Assembly (NCBI GenBank): GCA_029891385.1
Contig: CM057226.1
Location: 91,272,977 to 91,336,976, forward strand
Direction: 5' to 3'
DNA: 64,000 nucleotides
DNA from: Erythroxylum novogranatense
Taxonomy: Eukaryota; Streptophyta; Magnoliopsida; Malpighiales; Erythroxylaceae
Below, one piece after another: positions 11,110-22,432 of the stretch (its first letter is position 1; the number at the start of each line of letters is the position of its first letter). The notes under the pieces are model-generated. The model saw only the letters and a list, made by a program, of their open reading frames with translations, was not told where the DNA came from and ran no database searches. Both the position numbers and the translations under genes were made by a program.

Positions 11110-13578
11110 TGTAACATCCGGTCACTGACGGGAAGGTCAAAGTGGTAAATTGGGACATGCTAGGTTGTATATTGCATATGTGATATGTTTGTTCATTTGA
11201 CCTCTAATGTTAGAGGAACGAGTCATTGGTATACGCATGTATTTTAGTTATGTACAATTTAAATTGGGTAATGATTGTACTGGTTCAAGTGCAGACGTAC
11301 ATGTTTGATAAATCCCGAATTGATTTGGATAAATTGAAAAATTGGAAATTTAGGTCAAATTAAACTGTGAGAATTGAAATTGGAGTTAGAATTGAGAATT
11401 AGGAAATTGAATTATGAAATCGGAATACATGACTATGTATTTTCTAATTTTGAGAATTTATAGGAATTTTTCTGAAATTTTCGGAGTAATAGGTCTGGAC
11501 CGAAAAATTGACCTAATGACTGATTGAATTGATTCCGGCTCCGAAATTGATTATCTAATTGCATAGAATGATTAGAAACTTGGAATTGAAAAAAAAATTA
11601 GGGTTAGAATTACTGAAATTCAGGAGAAATTAGAATCAAAAATTGGACCGAAGTTGTTCGGATCGGATTGCTAATTGCTAAACAAGGCCTTAGAGATTTG
11701 GGTATAAAACCCAAACCCTTTGAATCTCCTCTTCCACGATGCTTTCTCCTCCATTTTCTTTCCTTCCTTCTTCGTGGACGGCTACTTGAGGATTTGAAGC
11801 TTTTGATCCAGTAAGTTGCTCCTTTCCTACCTATTGTGACCTGATCTATTGATTTATTGTATTAGATTGATGATTTAACTTGTGTATTAAAGGATTTGGC
11901 ATTTAGGGTTATCGACGATGGTTTTCGGTGATTTTAGGGTTGAATGTTAGGGATTTTGATTGTTTGATGAAATAATGGTTAAAGATTAGTTGTATGATGT
12001 GTATTGAATTATTTGGGAGTGGTTTGAAAGGAGAAAATCGAATTTGGGAAGTTGCAGAGTTGGAAATCTGGAGATTTCTGGGAAAAATTTCTGGGTTTAG
12101 CGTCGCACGCCGCGACGTGTGATGAACACACCGCGGCGAGCGAATTTCTTGTACGCCATGACAATGCGAAGCGAAGAAGATCGCGTCATGACGTCTGACG
12201 ACGCGACGCTGCACGTGACGAAGGAAGTTAGGTTCGCCATGGCGAGGAGCAAAGCCATGACGAGGAATGAGGAATTGGCCGAAATTGATTTTGAGGATTT
12301 TGATTTGGGAAATTAGGATTTTGATGATGCAATTGATCATGGATTTAGCTCTATTTGGAGATAAGGAATTCGGAAATTGAAATTGAGATTGGGAAATTTT
12401 AATAGGTTCGGAATGTCATAACGGTATAGTACTTATCGCATTTGTCGCATATGCATTGCTAAATATTAGAAAATTTTCAATTGGTAATGTTCGATCGTTC
12501 TTATTGTTCTAGAGGCTCGAGTGGAGCGTAGATCGTCGGTCAGTGGTGAGACTTTCCGGCTGTTGCTCGGAAGTTCAGAGGTGAGTAACCTAGTTGGTTT
12601 CTCAGCCTTTATGTGTTTAATATTATGCATTAATGCCATGGAGTTAAGGATGGATATGTGTTTGATTGCTATTGATTGATTTCGGACCACAGGTGTCTGA
12701 AATATTTGGTATTGTTATAGAAGTGCTATTGTGTGTAAATGATTGTGAATGCATGCATGCAATCAATTGGAAATGTATACGATTGGAATACCGGACTGAA
12801 GGTCCGAAAAAGTGGAAAATGGCATCGAAATGTAATCGATTGTAACTGTAATTGGAACATATGCATTCATGCATATTGGCATGCTGAGATAATGACAACA
12901 GACCGGTGGTACCAACGTAATTCGAGCTTTAGCTCGATGATCGTGGCTATGCCTAACGATATGAGAGCTTTAAGCTCAACGCACAGACCTCAGTCCAACG
13001 ATTGATAGAGCCTCGTGCTCACCGCAGGCATATCACGCCTAACGATTTAGGCGCACGGTCACAACAACGTAACGAAAATGAAAGTGTCACATGCATCGCA
13101 TATATAAATGATTGATCGTGAAATGTAATGTAATAAATGAAAATGCATGAATAATTTGGAATATGATAATATGTGCTATGATGTGATTTGTTGTGTATGC
13201 ATGAGTTGGGTGGACCATCGATGATGGTTTCTCACTGAGTTCGCAAACTCACCCAACATTACATTTATTTTTTAGGAATGAAGAGTACCCCGTTAGACAA
13301 ACGGAAGTATGATTACCGCTAGCAAGACAGAGTAAAGGTTCGGGATCAGTGTTGTTAACGTCTGCATTAGTGTCCTTCTATTTTTGCACAAATTTGTATT
13401 TCCGTAAATTAGTTGTAATATGATTTCGGGAAGTGTTCAGTTTTGTTACGGGCCTATATATGAATTTCATTATATTATGAATGAAAGTTTGAATTGGTAG
13501 CATATCATTTTCGTATGGCGCGGACTCGGATATCACCCACGATATCGGGTTCGGGTCCTGCGGGAGTGGGGTGTTACA
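11110..13578 (+). mobile_element. Solo LTR, long-LTR gypsy family, copy A
   Basis: 2469 bp starting TGTAACATCC and ending GGTGTTACA, flanked by a perfect 5-bp duplication AGCTG (11105-11109 and 13579-13583). It has no polymerase or gag sequence and no internal LTR pair, so it is a solo LTR left by recombination. Plus-strand promoter features: TATAAA at 11703, a donor-like CAGTAAGT near 11807, a CpG-rich stretch at about 12100-12260, and GAGGTGAGT at 12579. Copy B (19789-22432) shares all of these. Ends and length fit the Tekay/Del type, but without internal sequence this is an inference. Confidence 0.88.
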
Positions 13579-13583
13579 AGCTG

Positions 13584-14050
13584 TGCTGAGCGCGTGAGGG
13601 TACTTTATGTAATTATTACTAACGGTACGTGTCCTCTGACGGATTTTCAGAATTTGAAACGAATCGTCCCTGTAACCGTTGTATAGCTGTCATGTACGTC
13701 CTTTCAATCGCCGCGCCGCTCTAGATTTTGAACAACCCTAATTTACCTCGGCTCAGATTTTGCCACGTGTCTGAGCTTGGCTCGGATTTTCTCCATGTGT
13801 CGAGCTTTGATTGGGCGTCCCTTCGACCGGTCTTCTATAAGTACTCAGGGTCGATGGGTTGCAGAGTTCTTCACATTTGCTTTCGTTCTCCAGCTTACAC
13901 TCTGCTTTCACTTGCTTTTTCTCGTTTACGGTTCCCGAAAATTTCTTTCAATCCGTTGTCCGATTTCCCAACCTCAAATCACTAAATAGGTACATCCTCT
14001 TCCCTCGTCTCCTTCTCTAAAGTCTTTTCAAAGGTTTCTTCTTAGTGAAC
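13584..14050 (+). promoter_or_regulatory. Promoter and leader of the Tat antisense gene
   Basis: Plus-strand sequence upstream of the antisense reading frame. CTATAAGTA lies at 13835-13843 and an inverted CCAAT (ATTGGG) at about 13810. The following 200 bases are pyrimidine-rich, resembling a plant 5' leader, and end at the ATG at 14051. A donor-like AAATAGGTACATC occurs near 13984. The arrangement suggests a transcript running against the element's own genomic RNA. Confidence 0.5.
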
Positions 14051-14839
14051 ATGTCGGCGGCTAGTTCTAGAAGTATGATAGGAGACGTTGAAAAAATCTC
14101 GACGAGAGAGCGGAAGGATGGGTTGGTTTTGGAGGAGCCACCGAGAAATGCATCGACGATGACCGTGGGGGAGTTGAATCGGTCGGTTATTAGGAACAAC
14201 ATCCCTTTGTCCTGAGGACCCAGGCTGGCTTTCAATCACGAACGAATCCACAGCAACCTGAGTGGGTATTTTGCTGTCTCCGATAGTTTTTTCTCGATTG
14301 GCGGTATGAGGCTCCCGTACGCCCCGATTGTTAACGAGGTGTGCGCTGTCTATCAGCTGATGCCGAGCCAAATTCCTCCAAACGGCTGGAGGTTTATCAA
14401 TGGGTTGGCTTTGCTGTGCCATCAGTTCGGCTGCCCTCCTTCGATTAGCATCTTGCGTCACTTTTTGAGGATGAACCAGAGTCCGAACTCTGGGGCCGGG
14501 ATCCCTTCTTTGCTATACAGAGATGCCCGGTATCGCCCGGCCGGGACAGCCTCGAAAATCTCCGCTTGGCGGACAAAGTATTTCTTTGTGAAATCCCCAG
14601 GATCCTCCTTCGAGTACTGGCCATGGAGGTATCCTTTAGCCGAGCAGTGGAACGACACGTCGAGTGTGTCTCTTAGTAGAGAAGAGTGGGAGGTGGTCGG
14701 GCGCATAAAGGAGCTCAGCCGATACGATTTCGCTCGGCTCATTATAGGGTATCACGGGGGGGCCTCGGTCGATTCCTTTTTACTTGTCCCCCCGCCACAA
14801 ATTAGTGGGCAAGGAGAGGAGACCGCCCCGTCTGGTTGA
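14051..14839 (+). pseudogene. Tat antisense ORF, N-terminal part
   Basis: Open from ATG 14051 (MSAASSRSMIGDVEKIS) through about 263 codons to TGA at 14837-14839, with one in-frame TGA at about 14214-14216. The middle, including NGWRFINGLALLCHQFGC and SREEWEVVGRIKELSRYDF, resembles the plant family known as putative gypsy-type transposon proteins (Pfam PF04195 by memory), which are encoded antisense near the 3' end of large Tat elements. Function is unknown. It is followed by a probable intron: an acceptor TGCTGTGCAG ends at 14913 and opens the second part. The donor could not be placed with certainty. Confidence 0.6.
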
Positions 14840-14913
14840 CCCTTCGTGGTTGAATTATTTGTTATCTTTTTAAGTATTGGTTTCGTTTTCTGACCCATTT
14901 TATTGCTGTGCAG

Positions 14914-16265
14914 CCATGGTGAGGATAGAAGATTTCTCCGGGTCCTCCCAACCCCCTAAATCCAAAAAGCAGGCCGAAAGGAAGAAAAAGAGAAAGGAGG
15001 CGGAGACCGGTGAAGGTGTCGCTCTGCCAGTGGAGCCAGGCCATGCGGTGTTGCTGGCCTCTCTGTCCATTGAGGACCGTCCTGTCGTGCTAGCGTCGCT
15101 GCCGATCGTACCAGCGTGCGCAGGCCGAGTGGGCTCGGAAGGGGAGGAGGAAGAGGAGGTGGAGCCATCTCTTAAGAGAAAAAGGAACGTCCGGGTTGCT
15201 GGTCAGTCTTCTCGTCCTTCGGACTAAGGCAAAGAGAAGGAGAAAGTGGGAGAGCTTATTGCTCGATCGGACAAGGGCAAGGGGACGAAGCGAGCAGCGA
15301 GTGTTGATAAATGGGAGCCAACGATCAGTCTGGATAAGACTGCATCGTTCGCTGATCTCGATGTGGCTCTTCATCTTGCCGAGAAGATCGTTCCCCCTGT
15401 GGACGAGGAACACATTGACTCGCTGACTCATCAGGAGCTATCGGCCCGTGCCGTCTATACCTGTGCTAGGGAGTTGACTTTCATCTCCTCGATGCATCGA
15501 CGTATCGAAATGCTCGACGGGACTGTTTAGTCGCTGGACCGGGAGGTGCATGACCTCCTCGAGCAGGTGAGCACTTTGAGGGGCGAGCTTTCGGAGGCTA
15601 AGGAAGAGAGAGACCTCTTCCAGGCTCAACTCTCTTCCTTGGAGGAGGAGAAGAAGTCTTGGGAGGAGGCGAGGAGCGTTCTACAAGCTCAACTTGCCAC
15701 CGGGGAGGAGGAGAGGAGCCGATTGATTGCGGCGAAGGACGAGTTGAAGAAAGCGATGGAGACGGAGCAGGAGCGTAGTAAGAAGTACCTCCAGGACTGT
15801 CATGCAACAGTAGAGGGTAGACATAGGACCGAGGATGTGTTGAGAGATTTGCGGTGCTCTATCAAGAGGCAGAGGATCGATGCGATAAAACGGTGGAAAA
15901 GGCGGTTTCTAAACGAGGAGTGTTTAGAGCTTGCCTGTGATTTAACCCTCTCGGTCCTGAAGAGGTGCCACGAGGTTCACGTTCCTGATGGGTCGGAGTG
16001 TCCTTCATTTGAGGATTATGCCGAGCTGTTTCTTCCCGCAGCTCTTGGCCTTTCTTTGGAGGATATGAAGGAGAGGGCCGAGGGAGAACGGACCCTTGTT
16101 CCGGATGAGGAGCTGGATCTTAGCTCTGAGGAGGAAGAGCTTTCTCATGAGGATATCCCTCCGATTGCTCCCTTAGACCCTACTCCTGCCCCGATTGCTC
16201 CGTCCACTTCTGAGGCTTCTCCTGTTCCCTCGGTTGTTCGTAGCTCTCCTTCTGCTGACTTTTAA
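14914..16265 (+). pseudogene. Tat antisense ORF, coiled-coil C-terminal part
   Basis: One frame of about 450 codons to TAA at 16263-16265, broken by stops at 15225-15227 and 15528-15530. It begins with a lysine-rich basic patch (SKKQAERKKKRKEAE), possibly a nuclear signal. About 85 residues of strong heptad-like coiled coil follow (DLLEQVSTLRGELSEAKEER onward), then a conserved globular stretch and an acidic, Pro/Ser-rich tail. This layout matches the C-terminal half of the antisense proteins of Tat-group elements. The two stops in an otherwise uniform frame suggest recent decay. It could regulate or bind element RNA or Gag, but nothing in the sequence shows that. Confidence 0.6.
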
Positions 16266-16418
16266 AGCTCACCTGATCGGGCTTGTGGCCAGGATGGATT
16301 CAAAGAAATGAAATTCTTATTTTTGTCCATCATTTCGAAGTCATTTTCCGCGTTTATGTTCTTTATTTTTGATCTATAGTAGGATTTGATAAAGTTGCTC
16401 ATGGCCGAACGGCGTTGA

Positions 16419-17270
16419 GGTCGATCTATAGTTGAGGCCAAGCTGTGGTCCCAAGGATCTTGTCTCGGAGACCCGACCGAGCTATGTCGAAGTCGATCGA
16501 TGGTTCCAAGGATCTTGTCTTGGCAACCTGGTCGATCTATAGTCGAGGCCGAGCTGTGGTCCCAAGGATCTTGTCTTGGCGACCCGACCGAGCTATGTCG
16601 AAGTCGATCAATGGTTCCAAGGATCTCGTCTTGGCAACCTGGTCGATCTATAGTCGAGGCCGAGGTGTGGTCCCAAAGATCTTGTCTTGGCGACCTGGCC
16701 GAGAGATGTCAAAGTCGATCGATGGTTCCAAGGATCTTGTCTTGGCAACCTGGTCGATCTATAGTCGAGGCCGAGTTGTGGTCCTAAGAATCTTGTCTTG
16801 GCGACCCGGTCGAGCGATGTCGAAGTCGATCGATGGTTCTGAGGATCTTGTCTTAGCAACCTGGTCGATCTATAGTCGAGGCCGAGTTGTAGTCCCAAGG
16901 ATCTTGTCTTTACGACCCGACCGAGCGATGTCGAAGTCAATCGATGGTTCCAAGGATCTTGTCTTGGCAACCTGGTCGATCTATAGTCGAGGCCGAGCTG
17001 TGGTCCCAAGGATCTTGTCTTGGCGACCCGGTTGAGCAATGTCGAAGTCGATCGATGGTTCCAAGGATCTTGTCTTGGCAACCTGGTCGATCTATAGTCG
17101 AGGTCGAGCTGTGGTCCCAAGGATCTTGTCTTGGCGACCCGACCGAGCTATGTCGAAGTCGATCGATGATTCTAAGGATCTCGTCTTGGCAACCTGGTCG
17201 ATCTATAGTCGAGGCCGAGTTGTGGTCCCAAGGATCTTGTCTTGGCGACCCGGTCGAGCGATGTCGATGG
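16419..17270. repeat. 111-bp dimeric tandem repeat (7.7 copies)
   Basis: Successive TCGATCTATAG marks fall at 16421, 16532, 16643, 16754, 16865, 16976, 17087 and 17198, exactly 111 bp apart. Each unit is two related halves of 55 and 56 bp, both containing CCAAGGATCTTGTCTTGG, whose CCAAG/CTTGG arms can pair. Because 111 is divisible by three and the unit lacks stops in several frames, long spurious frames appear on both strands (up to 196 codons). These are not genes. The array lies between integrase and the antisense gene, where Tat elements commonly carry tandem repeats. Confidence 0.95.
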
Positions 17271-17453
17271 GATTTTCTACTCTTTGCCAAATTTAACAAA
17301 ATTCCTTCTTGCCGAGAAGTCTGAAAATCCCTTTATTGATGATAGTGAGGGTGTGGGCCGTTAAAAAACCTGACTGGCAGGGTCAGGAAAAAGGTACCCA
17401 CATGTTGCTTACAAAAATAGTAATAAACAAAGATTAACTAAAATAAAACTTAT

Positions 17454-18575
17454 CTACTGGTAAAATGCCTTCAAGTTTCGAGAATTCCAGGGCCTCGGCA
17501 GAATCTTTCCGTTCGCGTCACGTTGGATGTAAGAGCAATGCCCAACCTGTTTGACCATTTGATAGGGCCCTTCCCACGTATGTCCGAGCTTTCCAGGATG
17601 TTTCCCAGCTACCTCGGCCTTTCGCAGGACGTATCCGCCGACCTTTGCGTCGCTTGGCTTTACCTTTCTGTTGTAGAATTTTGTCATTTTTTGCCTGATG
17701 GTTTTGGAACGGGCGGCTGCCCTATCCCTGTCTTCACTGAGAAGCACGAGTTCTGCTCGGTGGGCTTTATTATTCCGCTCTTCTTCATAGCTCGCCACCC
17801 TTTGGTTATGCAACGCCACTTCTACTGGAACTAGGGCTTCTGCCCCAAAGGTCACCCTAAACGGTGTTTCCCCTGTGGCTCCATTCGGTGTGGTTCTATA
17901 CGCCCACAACACTTCGTCCAGCTCTTTCACCCAAGTCTTTCGTCCGTCTAGACGCTTCTTGAGAGCACTCATCATCTTTTTGTTTGTGTTCTCCGCGAGA
18001 CCGTTGCTTTGTGAGTGAGCTACTGAGGTCAACTGTAGCCTTATCTTTAGTCGGTTGCAGAAATCTCTGAACTTATCGTTATCGAACTGCCGACCATTGT
18101 CTGTAACCAGCACCATAGGCATCCCGAAGTGACTTAGTATATTTTTCCTTGCGAAATTCTCCATCTTCTGCTCGGTAATTGTAACGACTGCTTCCGCTTC
18201 AACCCATTTGGTGAAGTATTCCACTGCCACTATCAGAAACTTCTTCTGTCCGAGACCGAGAGGGAAAGGCCCCAGTATATTCATTCCCCATTGAGCAAAA
18301 GGGATAGGATGACTCACTATTTTCATCCTCTCGGTCGGCTGATGAGACAGGCTACTGTTTTTCTAGCAAGCCTCACATCGGTCGACTTTATCTTGGCAGT
18401 CTTTCCTCATTGCCGGCCAGTAATACCCCTGTTTAATCAGCCTATGAGCCAACATTCTGCCTCCTACGTGGTTTCCACACATTCCCTCGTGGACTTCGGC
18501 CATTGCTCGCTCGCCTCTTCTTCGCTCAAGCATTTGCGATGGCCAATCATAAGATCGTTTCAGATAGGGTGCCGT
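17454..18575 (-). pseudogene. Tat integrase
   Basis: The catalytic core and C-terminus occupy 18326-17454. The upstream HHCC zinc finger is at about 18520-18365 (HEGMCGNHVGGRM, then a C-x2-C pair), with a TAG at about 18366 breaking the frame. In the core, the second Asp (VTDNGRQF) and the Glu (SNGLAENTNK) are present. The first Asp, normally in DYFTKW, reads Glu (VEYFTKW, codon 18219-18221). The C-terminal fold (YVLRKAEVAGKHPGKLGHTW) is present. Integrase joins cDNA to host DNA; the Asp-to-Glu change and the stop predict inactivity. Confidence 0.85.
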
Positions 18576-19562
18576 TTACGATCGCATATTCGCCGCCTTT
18601 ATTCTCGATCTCTTGGCCTCCAACGTTTCTTCCGGTTGTGTTCCTCTAGAGGTACCGTCGATCGGTTCCATCCAACTCGATCGACCGGTATTTACGTCGA
18701 GAACTTCCTTGGCTTTCTGAATGCTAGGCTGGTCTAGTCGCTCGACCAGAACGTTATTTCTGGCATCTCGATCAGAAGCCATCTTGGAAAGTGCGTCCGC
18801 CTTAATATTTTGAGTTCGTTCTATCCTACTGATCGAGTATTGCTCGAAGTTGCTTAACTCTGCTTTACCACTCCGGTACCGATCATCCGCTCCCTTGGCT
18901 TTCATTCGTCCAAGAACTTGACCGACCACTACTTGGCTATCGCTGTATACCTTTAGATGTTTTACTTCCATTTCCTTGGCTAATTGTAGCCCAGCTATCA
19001 GAGCCTCGTATTCTGCTTCGTTATTGGAGGCCTTGAATTCTAGCCGAAGAGCATACTCCACCTTTTCTTCGTTGTGTGGGCTGATCAATACTACTCCTGC
19101 TCTGCATCCCTCGGCGTTGTACGACCCGTCAACCAATAAGCTCCAGGTAGGGCATTGCTTACCCTGCGAGTTAGGTTGACTCATTTCTGCAATGAAGTCC
19201 GCCAACACCTGTGCCTTAATCGTCGTCCGAGGCTTATATTGTATATCGAACTCCCCTAGCTCTACCGCCCATTTTATTAGTCGACCCGAGATTTCAGGCT
19301 TTTGAAGGCACTGCCTGAGGGGTTGGTCAGTCCATATCTCGATGGTATGACTCTGGAAGTAAGGCCTTAGCTTCCGTGCCGCCGTTATCAAGGAGAGGGC
19401 CAGTTTTTCTATAGGTGCATACCGCGTTTCTGGTCCGGTCAACACCTTGTTGACGTAGTAGATCGGGCGTTGCTCATTTCCTTCTGATCGGACAAGGACT
19501 GCGCTGATTGACCCTTCTGTAACTGCTAAGTATAGAATTAGATTCTCCCCCTCAACTGGGCT
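18576..19562 (-). pseudogene. Tat RNase H plus archaeal-type RNase H
   Basis: The open part is 19445-18576 and the frame extends upstream to the stop at 19563. The first half is the degenerate retroviral-type RNase H (RYAPIEKLALSLITAARKLR, then IWTDQPLRQCLQ). The second half is the extra archaeal-type RNase H: VDGSYNAEG, SNNEAEYEALIAGL, YSDSQVVVGQ and ADALSKMAS, so all four acidic catalytic positions are kept. A dual RNase H is diagnostic of the Tat group. It removes the RNA strand of the RNA:DNA hybrid. The frame ends early, before the integrase zinc finger. Confidence 0.85.
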
Positions 19563-19788
19563 TTACAGGATGGGTGGGCTAGACAGATATTGCTTCAAGT
19601 GTTGAAATGCTTTCTCGCATTCATCCGGCCACTGAAACTGGGTTACATCCGCTTTCCTTAAAATTTTGAAAAATGGGAGGCACTTGTCCCCCAATCTGGA
19701 AACGAATTTGCTCAGGAGACTATCCGACCGGTTAATATCTGTACTTCTTTCAAGCATCGCGGTGAAGGCATTTGGATGATGACTTTGA
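19563..19788 (-). pseudogene. Tat RT thumb/connection fragment
   Basis: A minus-strand piece of RT between solo LTR B and RNase H, including FVSRLGDKCLPFFKILRKA and FQWPDECEKAFQHLKQYL. It is the continuation of the RT at 22433-23218, separated by the LTR insertion, and ends at an in-frame TAA at 19563-19565. Confidence 0.85.
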
Positions 19789-22432
19789 TGTAACATCCCG
19801 TTATCGATGGGATGTGTACAGTTCATTGCATTCGATTTGGCATGTGCATGCATTATAGAGTTTGTGTAAAATTGGCATTTGTACGTACATACATGTATGA
19901 CATATTTCCGACTTAATTTGGACAATTTGAATTTGGAGATGATTAGGTCATGTGTGGAAATTAGGTCATATTAGACTTGAAAATTGAATTTGAATGGGAA
20001 ATGAAAGTTAGGAAGTTGAATTATGAAATTGGAGTATATATTAATGAGTTTTCTATTTTTGAGGATTTATAGGAATTTTTCTGGAATTTTCGGAGAAATA
20101 GGCTCGGACCGAAAAATTTGATCGAGGACTGATTAATTGGATTTTCGGTTCCGAAATTGATTACCAATGGCACGGATATGCTAGAAATTAGAATTGAGGA
20201 ATTAGGGCTTAGTCATTGGAATTCGGGAGAAATTAGAATTAGAAATTGTCTTGAGGTGGTTCGGATCAGGTGGGTGGCATTTAAATTAGCCAAACAAGCC
20301 CTTGTTTCTTTTTATATATATATATAGCCTCACCTTTGAAAATTTCTCCATGGTTTTCTTCTTGCTTCCGATCAAAATTTCCTCTTCCTTCTTCCTTCAT
20401 TGTAGATTTCTTTGTGATTTCTCCTTGCTTTTAGTTTCCTCTTCCACCGTTGAATCTTTCCCCTTTGGATTGTGTGAAGAAGAGTTGAGAATGGGTTTGA
20501 GATGGAGAAGTCGTGGGTATCGATGATATCCGTTGGGTGTGATTGTTGAAGATTTGAGGTTATTAAACAAGTAAGTTACTTCCATCTTGTCTCTTATGGT
20601 TTGATTAGTTGATTTATAAAGTTATGTGGATGATTTGGTTTGAATATTAAAGGATTTGTGATTTAGGGTTTTCGATATGTATTTTCGGGGATTTTAGGGT
20701 TGAATTTTAGGGAATTTAATTGTTTGATGAAATAAAGGTTAAAGAGTAGTTGTATGATAGGTATGGAATTATTTAGGAGTGATTTGTGAAGTGAAAAATG
20801 GGATTTGAAGAAGATTTCAGTCGAAAATCTGGAGATTTCTAGATTTTCTTGGCGTGTCCGTGGTTGTGCCTTGCCAAGATGAATAACACGCCTTGCGAAA
20901 GCAGGATTGTTTTAGACGCTTGCGACGTCGCTGTGTAAAGTGCGCCATGGCGAGGATGAATGGCACGTGGTTCACCGCGGCGAGGACGAACGACACGCGG
21001 TTTGCCGCGGCGAAGGTGGTTTGAGAGGAGCTTCGCCATGGCGGGAGCCGTGATCTTGTGGCGAGGAATGCTTGTTTTGAAAAATTGAAATTGAGGTTTT
21101 TAAGTGAGGGATTTATAATTTGATGATTCAATTATTATGGATTAAATTCAATTTGGAGATTAGGAATTTGGGAATTTAGAAATTGAGATCGGGAAATTTG
21201 GAATTTGTGTCGGGAATGTCATAACACGTATAGTACGTACATTATTCGATTCTTATGCATCAATGGACATTAGAATTGGTACATTTTATAATGTTATTTA
21301 TAATTTGATTGTTATAGCGGCTCAAGTGGATCGTCGATCATCAGACGTAGGCGAGACTTCCCGACAGTAGCTCGGAAGTTCAGAGGTGAGTAACCTAGTT
21401 GGTTTCTCAACCTTTATGTGTTTAATTTTATGCAAATATGCCATGTGGAGTTAAGGACGGATTATATGTGTTTGATTTGATTGATTCCAGACCACGAGTG
21501 TTCGGGATATTTGGACTGTGATATAGAAGTGTTGGTTGTGCATAAATTGTTCATAATTGATTTCAAATGGTGAGAATTAGGTATATGAAATCCTAATATA
21601 ATGCATGTATTGTAAAGTGAACATGTGCATACATGCATAACAGTATGATCAGATAAAAAGGCAGTTGTGACCGAAAACCATGCGATATGAGAGCTTTAAG
21701 CTCAACGCACAGGGCTTCGTGCCCAACGATTGTCAGAGCTATATGCTCAACGTATTAGGGCTTTTGAGCCCAATGTTTCAGAGCCTATGGCTCAACGTAT
21801 ATGAGCTCAGGCGCACGGTCACAACAACGAAATAAAATGAAAGAGTCACATGCACATATATATATGAATGATTACATGTGAATTGTGTGAAAGGCATATC
21901 GCCTTATAAATACGAAATTGACTGCATGTGATTTCTTGAATGTGATAATATGCGATATTATGTGATTGTCTGTATATGCATGAGTTGGGTGAACCATCGA
22001 TGATGGTTACTCATTGAGTTTCGCAAACTCACCCAAATTGCGATTATTTTCAGGACAGAGATAGTTTGACTTCTAGCTCCGATCAGTGAGACTTATCCTG
22101 CTATGTGTGCCAGCGAGAGGAGCATGGCCCACAGGTCTGTCAGCTGGGGATCTTTTGGGGATATTTTATGGATGACTTATGTAGGAGCTATGTTAGTCCT
22201 TTTTGGGTCGTACAGATGTATATATGACTGATGATGTATTGACGGTTTCATGAATGAATGGAAATGAATCTTTTGGTTTTAAATTCTAGCGAATTTGATT
22301 TTACTGCTTTCTTTGTATGGATGCCATGAGGTTATAGAAATGATAGTTTGGTAGTGCACCCTCGTCGTAGGTTGTGCATCGGTACGACCTACGGGCGACC
22401 CGGTATATACTCTACGGTGAGGGGGCGCTACA
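19789..22432 (+). mobile_element. Solo LTR, long-LTR gypsy family, copy B
   Basis: 2644 bp from TGTAACATCC to GGCGCTACA, inserted in the Tat RT. Flanks TTTGA (19784-19788) and TTCGA (22433-22437) are a target duplication with one change. It is the same family and orientation as copy A: a 34-bp block around CAGAGGTGAGTAACC and a long block around GGAATTTTTCTGG are nearly identical. Features: TATA run at 20313-20326, GTAAGT at 20571, a CpG-rich stretch at about 20850-21060, GTGAGT at 21386. It lacks internal coding sequence. The 3' end can fold into a hairpin (22352-22432). Confidence 0.88.

Noticed and set aside
12119..12340. Short frames in solo LTR A
   Set aside because: They lie in the CpG-rich island of an LTR, overlap on both strands and are not shared with copy B.
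16419..17270. Possible CRISPR-like array
   Set aside because: The repeats are contiguous with no unique spacers, and the genome is a plant.
16445..17324. Long open frames on both strands (up to 196 codons)
   Set aside because: They are translations of the 111-bp tandem repeat; unit length divisible by three keeps them open. No gene.
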